Virus record (IMG/VR): IMGVR_UViG_3300036795_000171
Span: 1-39,707 of that record
Source: a virus
DNA length: 39,707 bases
Reading direction: 5' to 3' (one strand)
Each line of letters begins with the position of its first letter. The stretch's first letter is position 1. The position numbers and the translations under genes are program-made. The notes below the pieces were generated by a model. It ran no database searches and was not told where the DNA came from. It saw nothing but the letters and a program-made list of their open reading frames with translations. This document shows, in pieces, positions 27,861 to 36,558 of the stretch.

Positions 27861-28088
27861 CTAGAGCTTGCCGCCGGCGGCCGCGTTGCCGATCGTGGTC
27901 GCGGCAGATATGGCGAGCGCATCCGCCTCCTGGTCCACGACCGGCGCGGCGGCCTGCGCGATGGCGGCCCCCGTCGCGGTCCCTTCAAGCTGGCGCGCGG
28001 ACCAGGACAGAGCCTTATTCGCGTTCTGAGCAATGGCATTGGCGATCGGCGACACGATCGCGCTCGCGAGGAATTGGAGGAGGTTCAT
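27861..28088 (-). CDS. Small lysis-cassette protein
   Basis: 75 residues with AAAGG upstream. Amphipathic helix-like (FLASAIVSPIANAIAQNANK) and very Ala-rich later (TGAAIAQAAAPVVDQEADAL). No clear transmembrane segment. Unrecognised; possibly a holin regulator. Confidence 0.5.
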   Translation of the reverse strand: MNLLQFLASAIVSPIANAIAQNANKALSWSARQLEGTATGAAIAQAAAPVVDQEADALAISAATTIGNAAAGGKL

Positions 28089-28092
28089 AGAT

Positions 28093-28554
28093 TTACCTTT
28101 CGTTTTCGAGATTGTTGTTTTTATTCGAGATCGAAACCGGCGCGGTCACACTAAAAAATGCACTCATCAGCGAGACGGCCTTGGCGAGCGGGCCGAGACG
28201 AAAGCCCCCATGCTCCTGGAGCCTTGCGAGGTTTTCGAGCAGCGACTGGAATTCAATGGCGATCAGGGCGAACGCGCCCCAGCAGGCCACGACCCAGCTT
28301 CCGAGCAGCACGCTCACGCCCCCGCAGGCGCCGACGAAGATCGCATATTGCACACTTTTGCTGATGAGCTGTGTCCGCAGTTTATGGCTCGATGCCGCGC
28401 GGCATACCAGCGCGGTCAGCAGCCCGGTGATCGTGTCCAGCGCGACAAAAAACACCAGGACGCCGAGGTCCGTCCGGAACGCCGCCGGCGTGTGCATCAG
28501 GAGGGTGCACAAGGCCCCGAAAATGGCCGCCAGGGTGATAGGGTTATTTTGCAT
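28093..28554 (-). CDS. Holin, TcdE/phage_holin_4 type
   Basis: 153 residues from the ATG at 28554 (overlaps the tail-tip stop as TGATG). Hydrophobic helices about residues 7-25, 33-53 (LGVLVFFVALDTITGLLTAL), 66-85 and 88-105 with the family motifs LDTITGLLTA, then SSHKLRTQLISKSVQYA and the conserved E in IEFQSLLENLARL. Forms membrane lesions that release the GH25 endolysin. Assignment is from these motifs plus position. Confidence 0.8.
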   Translation of the reverse strand: MQNNPITLAAIFGALCTLLMHTPAAFRTDLGVLVFFVALDTITGLLTALVCRAASSHKLRTQLISKSVQYAIFVGACGGVSVLLGSWVVACWGAFALIAIEFQSLLENLARLQEHGGFRLGPLAKAVSLMSAFFSVTAPVSISNKNNNLENER

Positions 28555-31463
28555 CAGGGGATTACGTACCATTTGCTGCTTCCGTCGTTTATCATCTGCA
28601 CGCTCGCGCCAGGGCCGACCGAATAGACACCGCCCACGCGAAAGCCGCTCGCGTAGTCGTAGATCGTGTCAGTGCCGAACGGTGAAACGGTGTAGGTCGA
28701 GACGCTCGAGGTGTTGAGGTAGACGTAGAGCGTGACCGCCATATCCGCCGAGGGCAGAGTCGCGTTTGCACTCAGGAGGAATGCCGCCGCGCCTCCGCCG
28801 CTTCCGCCTCCGCCGCCGCTCGGCGCAACCCACGACCTTACTCCCGCCGCCGTCGAGGACAGCAGGTACCCGTCCGTCCCAGGATTGCCGAGGGAGGACT
28901 CTTTCTCCGCCAGCAGGGTATCCGTGCTGGCCTTGAGGTAGACGACCGGCCCCGTCGCCGTGACGTCCGTCTTGACCGTGCCGGAGGCCGTCGCCGTCGC
29001 CGGAGATGCCCCACTGCCGCCGGTGATCGTGATATCCGCCGTCGCGTCCGTAGTGTCGCCGGAATCCAGGGCGACCGTCGCGCCGCTGATCGAGAGCGTC
29101 GAGATGCCCGAGAGCGATGTCGTGCCGTCCGTGATCGCAATCGCCGCCTGTGCCGGCGTCCCTGTGCCGCCGCCGAGTCCCGCGCCTGCGCCCGAAGCCC
29201 CAACGCTCGACGTACTGCCGCTCACCCCGACGCTGAGGCTCGACAGCAGCTTCGCCCAGGTGGGGCGCTCACTGTCGAGTTCCAGTACCACGCCGAGCCT
29301 TGTCTCGCCCCAGGTATAGGTCGCCTTGCCGCACCAGTCCTGCACATCCGCCGCCGCAGTCCCGGAGACGCGCACCTGGCTGCCCGCGCCGGGCGTTGGA
29401 ATCTGAGACGGCTCATGCGAGAGCGTCACCTGAGGCCGGTCGAGCGGGACTGCCGAACGGTCCAGATAGGCCGCCGCCCACGACTGCGCGTCCGGCGTCC
29501 AATCCACGATCTGCGCGTTGCTGACGACCGCCTCCTGCCGCCCGTAGATACTGTAGGAATTCGCCGCATCGGAGCCTTCCGCGCAAAGCTGCTCCGCCGT
29601 CACGTACCGCTCGAAATTGCTGCCTCGCAGGAAACCCGCCTGCATGGGGTCGAGCAGCGCGTCGTCGGTCATGCCTGCCGTCGCCGCCGCATCCCGGCAT
29701 TCCACCCCGTCCACATCGTAGACGCCGCTCAGGGCAAAGCCGACCGTGGTCATCGCCGAAGCCGCATCCGTGTGCGCCGACGAGTCGAGGGATAGCAGAT
29801 GCCACACGCCATCATTGGGGATGTCGAAGCCGGCGACGCCGTACTGACTGCCGCTGCCGTCGCTGTGCCACTCGTTATAGGTGATGTAGGCTTTGCCGTC
29901 CGCCGAGTTCAGCCCCGGCGTCATCCGCACCCGCGCCAGCGCCCGCAGGCTCTGGTTGGGCGCTGGCGTGAAATGATTGCCCTTCTGCCCCCGGTCCTGG
30001 CCGGGGAACGGGTCGATCTCCGGGAACGGCTGCGGGAAGTCGCCTGCCAGCGTTCCCGACGCTTTTACGTCCGCCCGGACGCCGTAACTGCCTTCCCACG
30101 CCGCGCCTCCGCAGGCCCAGTCAAGGTTCGCGAAGGCGTTCTCGGGGTCGCCCGTGTCGTGTCGGTAGGCGATCCAGCCCGTCTGCGCCGCCACCCCCGC
30201 CGGGGCCACGGCCACGTCGTCGATCAGCAGTCCGCTCGCGTGGTCGTCCGTCACCGTGTCGCCGATCAGCCGCACCCGCATGATCGAGATGGAGGAGTCC
30301 GAAAACGTGAACGGCAGGGAGAGGCCGTCCCCGGCCAGCACCGTACTGCCCTCGCCGCCCGTCCAGGCTGTTGAAGGGGGAGCAAGCGGCAGGGCGTAGC
30401 TCTCCAGGACGCTGCCCCCACTGCCGTCTCTGCCCTCGATCACCAATCGCCCGGTGCAGGCATACGTCCCGTTTTCTCTTGCGCAGAACAGCGTCGCCGT
30501 GTACGGCTGACCCACCGCAGCGGCGATCTCCTGCCATGCCTCTTCGTCCGGATGATCGAGCAGAAGCTGCCACTGCCCTGTGTGGGGCGTCTGATGGCCC
30601 GGCGTGTTATCCGCCTGGTTGCGCGTCGCCCCGCCCGTGTAATTCCACGTGCCGGGGTCTTCAAAGCCGCCCTCGGTCAGCAGGTCGCCTGCCTGCGCGG
30701 TGGGCACCGTGGGTGCCTCGAAACCGCCGTTAGTCAGGAGGTTCGGATACCGCGCAGCCCCGCCCTGAATCTTGATGGCGTTGACCATGTCCTGCATCTC
30801 GCGCGGACTCGACAGCATCGTCACCGTCGCCCCCACGAAAAACTGCGCCTGCACCGCCGCCGTCTTCGGGCGCAGGTAAAATCGGTCGAGGCCCGTCGCC
30901 GGGTCGATGTCCCAGCCCCAGACGGCGTTCCCTGCCGCCTGGCTGATGATCTCATCCGTCGCCGCCCGCGCCGTCGCATTCGCCTGTGTCAGCGTCTCCA
31001 GGCTCACGTTGACGAATTCAATGTCTCGCACAAAGCTCAAGGACGGCCGCCGCGCGGCGTAATCGTCCGCGATCTGCGCCACGAACTTAGACAGATCCGC
31101 CCCGCCGGGAATGCAGGCCACACGGTCGAGCAGCACATGGTTCATGTCTGCCATGCGGCCGTAACTGGTGAGGACGTACTTCTCTTTCAGTCCCAGGACT
31201 TTTTCGTACTGCCCGACCTGCCCCCGGCAGCGCGGCGCGGTCTCGCCCGTCCCGAGCGCCCATATCTCAATGGTGTCCCCGCCCTGCACCGTCCAGCTCA
31301 GGTCGTCAAAGGGACGCGCCAGGCTGCAGGTGATCTGAGACGTCCCGCCCGCATCCGTCAGTTCCCACGAGATCGCCAGGATGTCGTCGGGGCTGACCGC
31401 TAGGCGCAGGCCCGTCGAGGCTGAGAAAAAGCGCGCTTCGATGTCAAAGAAGGGTGTCGGCAT
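28554..31463 (-). CDS. Tail-tip / tail-associated protein with carbohydrate-binding insert
   Basis: 969 residues. N-terminal 230 residues are hub-like, preceding an insert with two CBM-like starts (LLTNGGFEAPTVPTAQ and LLTEGGFEDPGTWNYTG), then beta-sandwich repeats (WQLLLDHPDEEAWQEIAAAV and later GVRADVKASG). The final 200 residues are fibre-like, Ser/Thr/Gly-rich (GTTSLSGISTLSISGATVAL). Its place between Dit and the holin, and the length, indicate the tail-tip/baseplate receptor-binding module of a siphophage; the insert probably binds host sugars. No ribosome site seen, weakening the exact start. Confidence 0.7.
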   Translation of the reverse strand: MPTPFFDIEARFFSASTGLRLAVSPDDILAISWELTDAGGTSQITCSLARPFDDLSWTVQGGDTIEIWALGTGETAPRCRGQVGQYEKVLGLKEKYVLTSYGRMADMNHVLLDRVACIPGGADLSKFVAQIADDYAARRPSLSFVRDIEFVNVSLETLTQANATARAATDEIISQAAGNAVWGWDIDPATGLDRFYLRPKTAAVQAQFFVGATVTMLSSPREMQDMVNAIKIQGGAARYPNLLTNGGFEAPTVPTAQAGDLLTEGGFEDPGTWNYTGGATRNQADNTPGHQTPHTGQWQLLLDHPDEEAWQEIAAAVGQPYTATLFCARENGTYACTGRLVIEGRDGSGGSVLESYALPLAPPSTAWTGGEGSTVLAGDGLSLPFTFSDSSISIMRVRLIGDTVTDDHASGLLIDDVAVAPAGVAAQTGWIAYRHDTGDPENAFANLDWACGGAAWEGSYGVRADVKASGTLAGDFPQPFPEIDPFPGQDRGQKGNHFTPAPNQSLRALARVRMTPGLNSADGKAYITYNEWHSDGSGSQYGVAGFDIPNDGVWHLLSLDSSAHTDAASAMTTVGFALSGVYDVDGVECRDAAATAGMTDDALLDPMQAGFLRGSNFERYVTAEQLCAEGSDAANSYSIYGRQEAVVSNAQIVDWTPDAQSWAAAYLDRSAVPLDRPQVTLSHEPSQIPTPGAGSQVRVSGTAAADVQDWCGKATYTWGETRLGVVLELDSERPTWAKLLSSLSVGVSGSTSSVGASGAGAGLGGGTGTPAQAAIAITDGTTSLSGISTLSISGATVALDSGDTTDATADITITGGSGASPATATASGTVKTDVTATGPVVYLKASTDTLLAEKESSLGNPGTDGYLLSSTAAGVRSWVAPSGGGGGSGGGAAAFLLSANATLPSADMAVTLYVYLNTSSVSTYTVSPFGTDTIYDYASGFRVGGVYSVGPGASVQMINDGSSKWYVIP

Positions 31464-31469
31464 GGGTTA

Positions 31470-31507
31470 AAGCGTAAAGCGTGCGTAAAAAATGCGTAAA
31501 GCGCGCG
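31470..31507. repeat. Short GCGTAAA repeats between tail-tip and Dit genes
   Basis: GCGTAAAGCG occurs at about 31474 and 31493 with a third partial copy between, filling the 66-bp gap. No gene or promoter seen. Confidence 0.4.
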
Positions 31508-31529
31508 CAAAGAGTCGTTTTGTTAAAGA

Positions 31530-32282
31530 TCAGGCCCACCGGGGCGTATACGTCACGCTCGCGCTGCTGATCGTCGCCGTCCCGCCTGCCGTGAGGCTCA
31601 GCGAGTTCGCCCCCGGCATCAGGCGCGGCATCCGTCCCCCGAGAAGGCCGAACGCGGCGGCTCCGTTCTGCGTGACCGTATAGCCGTCGCGGGCGAGTGC
31701 CAGCACGTCCCCCGCGCCGAACGATCCACTGACCGGCGTCAGCGTGCAGGTCTCCAGGGTCGTCGAATTCGTCAGCGTGATTGGCCCTGTCCCCGCACTG
31801 CCGATGGTAATCGTCCACGCCGGCAATGTCGGCGCATCCCCCAAGGGCGTGAGGCTGCTCGCGGAAGTCGAAACGCTCGCCGTCACCGGCGTTATCCCGT
31901 AAGCATCCGGCTGCTGGGCGAAGAAGCCGATCTGCACCGTCGCAAACAGCCCCCACGTCAGCCCCTCGGAATACGCCGCCGAGTATTGCTGCACCTGGGC
32001 CAGGTAGTACCGGTCATCCCGCCCGAAGAAAAGCTGCGCCGGGCCATCCGGCGTCTGGCACGCACTCTCCAGGTCGTCGAGGATGCTCTCCAGGGCGTCC
32101 GCCGTTGCTGCGGTGATCGACCCCTGTACGCTCAGGGGGCGAGAGCGCCGACGCGCGGGCTGCACGCTCGCGCCGTCCGCGCGCGGAAGCTCCTGATCGC
32201 CGAGGTCGCTTTGCCGCTGACCCCCGTTAGGCATCAGCGTCGAGGGGAGCGTGTATCCGTTGAATTGAAGGAGATAGGCCAT
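31530..32282 (-). CDS. Distal tail protein (Dit)
   Basis: 250 residues. The N-terminus (YLLQFNGYTLPSTLMPNGGQ), a domain with ITAATADALESILDDLESAC and the beta barrel (AQLFFGRDDRYYLAQVQQYS, VQIGFFAQQPDAYG) match the Dit family. Links tail tube to tail tip. Lies between tape measure and tail-tip genes, the expected order. GGGGG before ATG. Confidence 0.75.
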   Translation of the reverse strand: MAYLLQFNGYTLPSTLMPNGGQRQSDLGDQELPRADGASVQPARRRSRPLSVQGSITAATADALESILDDLESACQTPDGPAQLFFGRDDRYYLAQVQQYSAAYSEGLTWGLFATVQIGFFAQQPDAYGITPVTASVSTSASSLTPLGDAPTLPAWTITIGSAGTGPITLTNSTTLETCTLTPVSGSFGAGDVLALARDGYTVTQNGAAAFGLLGGRMPRLMPGANSLSLTAGGTATISSASVTYTPRWA

Positions 32283-32283
32283 A

Positions 32284-35200
32284 TCAAACCCCCGGCGTTA
32301 CGACCGACAGCGCACTCTTGACGTGCCAGGCCATCGCCTGATGCATGGCTGCCACATCGTCAATGCCGTGATTGTCGCCGTAATGGTTAATGGTGATCGG
32401 GCGGGATGCACCGAGGCCGCGCTGCTGCTCTTTCGTCAGCACCCGCTCCCCCGGCGTCAGCATCGCCGGCACCGAGTCCGAATGGCCGACCCCCGGAACG
32501 ATCCCGCCGCCCGCGAAGTGGAACAATTTCTTCAGGGGATTACCGAGAAGCGAGTTCAGCGCCAGGCCTCCGGCGACCCACGGCATGGCCGCGCCCAGTC
32601 CGGGGATCAGTTTGCCCATCCCGAGAATGCTCCCCAGTCCGCCCGCGCCGCCGCTGCCCTTAGCTCCGCCCATACCCGGATCAGTCGGGATCGCTGCGCC
32701 GCCGGCTGAAGCTCCCGTGCCGCTCCCGTGATGTCCGAAGAGGCCCGCCAGCATCCCAAGCGGGTTCGCCCCGCCGCTCTGCGCGATCTGGTGCTTGAAG
32801 ATGCCCCCGAAGCCGCCGCCGGAGACGCCTGCAAGCTGCAGCATCCCCCAATCAAGAATCATCTGCGTGATCGCCCTTTTCCAGATGCTCTCCATGCTGA
32901 CCGTCTCTTCGGCGAAGAACGAGTGAAAATTCTTGAACTTCTCTGCGCCTTTTTCGAGGCTGTCCGTGATCGAGGTTCCGATCCAGGAAAAGCCGTCGTC
33001 GTCGCGCTGTGCGAGGGTCTGTTTCCCCCCGCGCCTCTGCGGAGGCAGGCTCCCGTCATAGGGGCTGAGATCGGTGCTGAACGTGCCCGCCTTCAGGTCT
33101 GCTCCGGCGAGCGCGGACAGGTCTTTGATTCCTTCTTTTTGCGACTTTGCCAACGCCGCCGCATGGGCCTTCGCGTCCCTCTCCTGCTGCGTGTACTGCG
33201 CTTGCCAGGAGTCGGTGATGAACTTTGCGCTGGCGCTCTGCGCTTTGTCTGCAGCGGAAAGCTCGGCGCCCACCATCGCGGCGACTTTTTTGTTATGCGC
33301 GGCGATCTGCTTCTCGACCTCGGCATGGTGCGCCTTGAGCTTCGCCAGCGCCTGAGCCTGAGCCGTCGCCTGTTCTTTGGCGATCTCTTTCAGGGACGCC
33401 TGATAGGTCGCCATCGCCAGCTTCGGATCGACCTTCTTGTCGGCGGCGTACTGCTGCCCGGCATCGTAACGCGCATTGTCGTAATCGCTGTGCGTCAGGT
33501 CATACGCGCGCTTCTTGAGGTCCGCCAGGGCTGCCGGATCGATAGAGGCTGCCGCGCCCCCGCCGCCTGCTCCCGCCGCCGCCGGGGCCTTCCCCGCAGC
33601 CGTGCCGGGTGAGAAGGCGTAATACCGCCCGCCATGCTCCGCCGCGATCTGCGCAAGTGTCCGGCTGTCCTGATAGTGCCGACCGTGCCCGCCCGCCGTT
33701 GTGGATTCGAGGATCGTCTGCAGTCCGCCCGCGCCGATGCCGCCGGCGACGCCGAAATGCTCCGAGGGGTCACGCCCCACCGAGCCGCCATGGCCGGGGA
33801 AATACACGATCGTGCCCGGAGGCAGGTCGCCGAAGGGCGCGTTCGGATGCAGACGCCGCGAGGGGTTCGCGATGGCCGCTTTTGCCAGCGAGGAGGCTGT
33901 GCCGGTGAACCCCGCCTCGTGCAGGGCCTTCGTGACCGCCGCACCGCACTGAATGCCCGTCGCCTCTCCGATGTGCTTTGCCATCGCGGCAACGAAGGTG
34001 TTCCCTGCACCCTCCGTGGATTGTTGGCGACCATATTTCCCGCCCATCCTGTCGAACATATCTAGCGCGGTTTGGTAATCCGGGCGGTTGGCGTAGTCCG
34101 AGGGATGCGCGCGCCGGATCGATGCCATTTTGTCGATATAGGGTGAGAGGTCTACTGTTGCAAGTCCTCGCCCGGCGGCGTTACTTTTGGCAAACTGCTG
34201 ACCGGCGATCTTGTAACCCAGATAGCCGTCGCCGAGCATTCCGGCTCCGACGCCCGCGAGCGGCAACGCCCCCCCCAACAGGCGCGGAAGAACTGCCGCC
34301 CCTGCCATATCCCCACCTACTGCCCAGTTCAGCGGCGCTCCCAACTTGGCGAGGAGTCCGACGCTCGCCACCGAGCCTCCTCCGAGGAGGATTTCGCCCA
34401 GTGTTCCCGAAGACGGCGTAACCGCCATCAGTTCTTTAACTTTCGTCAGGCCGCCGATCAGCCCCGCGCCGCCGCCGATGCCGAGTCCGATGTCGAGGGC
34501 TTTCACCCCCAACGACAGCGCGCCGATGGCGATCGTCGTCTCCTGGATCGGCTTCGGCAGGCCCGCAAAGTCGTCGAGCAGGGTACTGAGCACGGACGCG
34601 GTCGTTCGGATGAGCGGGATGGCGTCCTGGAAGACCGGCATCAGCTTCATGCCGACGGGAATAAAGTCCGCCCGGATCTCGTTCGCCGCCCGCGCGATCT
34701 CGTTATTGAGCGTCTTGAGTGACCGGGTATAGCCGACCGTTGTTGGGTCAAGTTGACCGCTTTGAGCCTCAGAAAGTTGGATGAGGCGCTGACGATAATC
34801 ATCTGCCGCAGTACCGATCAAGGACATAGCGCCCCTGCCACCACGCTGGGCCCCGATGAGGTTGTAAACTTCGGCGGCATTCCCCTTTGTCGCTTTTGCA
34901 ACGAGAGCCAAAACGCCCTTCAATGAAAGCGCTCCGAGTCCTGCCATGGAAAAAGCCTGAGAGAGATCAATGCCGGTAGCATTCTTCAGCTTGACGATCT
35001 CGTCTTTGGCCTGCTTGGTCGGATGCACCATATGCAGCATGATGTCAGTCACCTGAACGGCTGCATCATAGACATCGTAACCATGCTGTGTGAGCGCGCT
35101 CATCGCCGCTGAAACGTCGGTTAGCGGAATTTTGAGGTTAGCAGCAACCCCATACGCTTTGCCGGCGGCTGCCGTCCAGTCATTCAGTTCGGAATTTCCT

Positions 35201-35775
35201 GCTGCGGCCGCGAGATGAATAACGTTCATCGCCTTGCCCGCGTCAGTGGCCTTAATGCCAAATTCGTGAAGCACGCCTGCGAGGACGTTGGCAGTATTTG
35301 CCGTCAGCGCGCCTGTCGCGACTGAGCTTTTCATTGCCTCGTGAAGTATATTGACCGCATCCGCGCCTTTGTAGCCATAGTTGGCGATATGCATAAACCC
35401 TTCGGCCAGGTCGTCGAACGAGGCTCCGGATTCCTTGCCGAATTTAATGACCGTATCCCGCATTTGCTGGATTTGGGCATTCGTCATGGTGGTGTTATTG
35501 CCGATGCGCGTCATCGAGGCCTGATAGTCACCCGCCATTTTGACGGCGGTCAAGCCCACGGCGGCGATCCCGGCGGAGACGCCCGCGAGCATCGTCCCGA
35601 CTTTCGGGAGGCTCGCGGCCATCTTCTCGCCGACCTTCGCGCCGTCGATCTCGGCGAGCGCGGTCTTGATCGTCCTGGCCGCTTTCGTGACCGTGGCGAC
35701 GCCCGCCGTTAGTCCGCCGGTCTTCAGACCGACATCGACATTAATGCTGCCCAGATTGACGGATGACTCAGGCAT
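32284..35775 (-). CDS. Tail tape measure protein with embedded peptidase-like domain
   Basis: 1163 residues; sets tail length. N-terminal ~60-400 matches the TP901-type tape measure core (MTRIGNNTTMTNAQIQQMRD, DVSAAMSALTQHGYDVYDAA). Hydrophobic Gly/Ala-rich stretch about 440-530. Residues ~595-690 contain an NlpC/P60- or CHAP-like domain: IQCGAAVTKALHEAG (Cys ~610), LPPGTIVYFPGHGGSVG, EHFGVAGGIGAGG (His ~672). Such domains in tape measures help peptidoglycan penetration at infection. Coiled coil about 745-900. C-terminal Gly/Pro-rich. Located between chaperones and Dit. Confidence 0.88.
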   Translation of the reverse strand: MPESSVNLGSINVDVGLKTGGLTAGVATVTKAARTIKTALAEIDGAKVGEKMAASLPKVGTMLAGVSAGIAAVGLTAVKMAGDYQASMTRIGNNTTMTNAQIQQMRDTVIKFGKESGASFDDLAEGFMHIANYGYKGADAVNILHEAMKSSVATGALTANTANVLAGVLHEFGIKATDAGKAMNVIHLAAAAGNSELNDWTAAAGKAYGVAANLKIPLTDVSAAMSALTQHGYDVYDAAVQVTDIMLHMVHPTKQAKDEIVKLKNATGIDLSQAFSMAGLGALSLKGVLALVAKATKGNAAEVYNLIGAQRGGRGAMSLIGTAADDYRQRLIQLSEAQSGQLDPTTVGYTRSLKTLNNEIARAANEIRADFIPVGMKLMPVFQDAIPLIRTTASVLSTLLDDFAGLPKPIQETTIAIGALSLGVKALDIGLGIGGGAGLIGGLTKVKELMAVTPSSGTLGEILLGGGSVASVGLLAKLGAPLNWAVGGDMAGAAVLPRLLGGALPLAGVGAGMLGDGYLGYKIAGQQFAKSNAAGRGLATVDLSPYIDKMASIRRAHPSDYANRPDYQTALDMFDRMGGKYGRQQSTEGAGNTFVAAMAKHIGEATGIQCGAAVTKALHEAGFTGTASSLAKAAIANPSRRLHPNAPFGDLPPGTIVYFPGHGGSVGRDPSEHFGVAGGIGAGGLQTILESTTAGGHGRHYQDSRTLAQIAAEHGGRYYAFSPGTAAGKAPAAAGAGGGGAAASIDPAALADLKKRAYDLTHSDYDNARYDAGQQYAADKKVDPKLAMATYQASLKEIAKEQATAQAQALAKLKAHHAEVEKQIAAHNKKVAAMVGAELSAADKAQSASAKFITDSWQAQYTQQERDAKAHAAALAKSQKEGIKDLSALAGADLKAGTFSTDLSPYDGSLPPQRRGGKQTLAQRDDDGFSWIGTSITDSLEKGAEKFKNFHSFFAEETVSMESIWKRAITQMILDWGMLQLAGVSGGGFGGIFKHQIAQSGGANPLGMLAGLFGHHGSGTGASAGGAAIPTDPGMGGAKGSGGAGGLGSILGMGKLIPGLGAAMPWVAGGLALNSLLGNPLKKLFHFAGGGIVPGVGHSDSVPAMLTPGERVLTKEQQRGLGASRPITINHYGDNHGIDDVAAMHQAMAWHVKSALSVVTPGV

Positions 35776-35784
35776 GGGGTTTCG

Positions 35785-36081
35785 TTACTCAGAGTGCTGC
35801 ATGGTCCGGGCTATCTCCGCAGCCAGGACTTTGGCGCGCGCTTCGATGGCCGCCTGCAACTCGGGGACATAGACTTTTGCGGGCGGCGTCTCCGCGGCTT
35901 TTGTCGGCGGTGAGGGCTTCGCGCCCGTGCTTCGCTTGACCATCCCGGCCGCCTCAGCAATGGCGATCAGTGTTTCGCAGACGGCGTGGGAAGATTGGAT
36001 ATGGCCGTCCACGTGCGGCGTTTCATTGAGCAGGAGTCGCGCCTGCGGGAGGGTCGTGCGTCCGATCTCGGCCCACGTCAT
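35785..36081 (-). CDS. Tail assembly chaperone, second reading frame (gpT-like)
   Basis: 98 residues from the first ATG, but the frame is open upstream and in -1 register with the previous gene's end, with FRRLIAFLKQRCGMTWAEIG spanning its boundary. No ribosome site precedes the ATG. I infer it is normally made as a -1 frameshift extension of 36108-36530, as for lambda gpGT and many tailed phages. Confidence 0.65.
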   Translation of the reverse strand: MTWAEIGRTTLPQARLLLNETPHVDGHIQSSHAVCETLIAIAEAAGMVKRSTGAKPSPPTKAAETPPAKVYVPELQAAIEARAKVLAAEIARTMQHSE

Positions 36082-36107
36082 CCCGCAGCGCTGCTTGAGG
36101 AAGGCGA

Positions 36108-36530
36108 TCAGGCGGCGGAAGCCGAAGGCGTCTTCGCTTCCGCCGGGCCTTCCCCCGCCTCCGGCTCCGTACCGTCCGTTTTGGTCAGACCGGAAAGCTG
36201 GAAGATAGCATTCATCAGGGCGTTTTGCTGAGGCGAGGAGGAAGACTTGAGGATAAAGCCCGCCTCGCGCTCGGTCATCTTATATTCGCCCCGCGCTCGC
36301 TCGTCGCGGGTGAGGTTCGGGTCGGCCTTGCGCAGCGCCAGCCAGAAGAAGAACCGCTGATGCCGCACGGGCTTCAGGAACGCGAGCAGGTCGAGATCGT
36401 CCATCGTGACCCCGGCCTTCTCCTCGATCTCGGCCATGTCGTTGAAGTCGAGCGGGTGGATGAGAAGCTCGTGATCGCCGAACGGAACGCGCTGGGGCTT
36501 CGCCAGGGCTTCGCACAGAGGCGTAGACAT
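36108..36530 (-). CDS. Tail assembly chaperone (gpG-like)
   Basis: 140 residues. Mid-region LDLLAFLKPVRHQRFFFWLA, then TRDERARGEYKMTEREAGFI, the tail assembly chaperone pattern (small, helical, between tube and tape measure). The C-terminal 35 residues are low-complexity E/G/P/A. GGAG 12 bases upstream. Its last codons overlap the -1 frame of the next gene; a run of five Gs at 36152-36156 is a possible slip site. Confidence 0.75.
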   Translation of the reverse strand: MSTPLCEALAKPQRVPFGDHELLIHPLDFNDMAEIEEKAGVTMDDLDLLAFLKPVRHQRFFFWLALRKADPNLTRDERARGEYKMTEREAGFILKSSSSPQQNALMNAIFQLSGLTKTDGTEPEAGEGPAEAKTPSASAA

Positions 36531-36558
36531 TGTGCAGAGGTTCTCCTTAAAAGAGGAT

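Noticed and set aside
36152-36156. G5 run as a classical XXXYYYZ slippery heptamer
   Set aside because: The heptamer does not fit the rule; kept only as a possible slip site.
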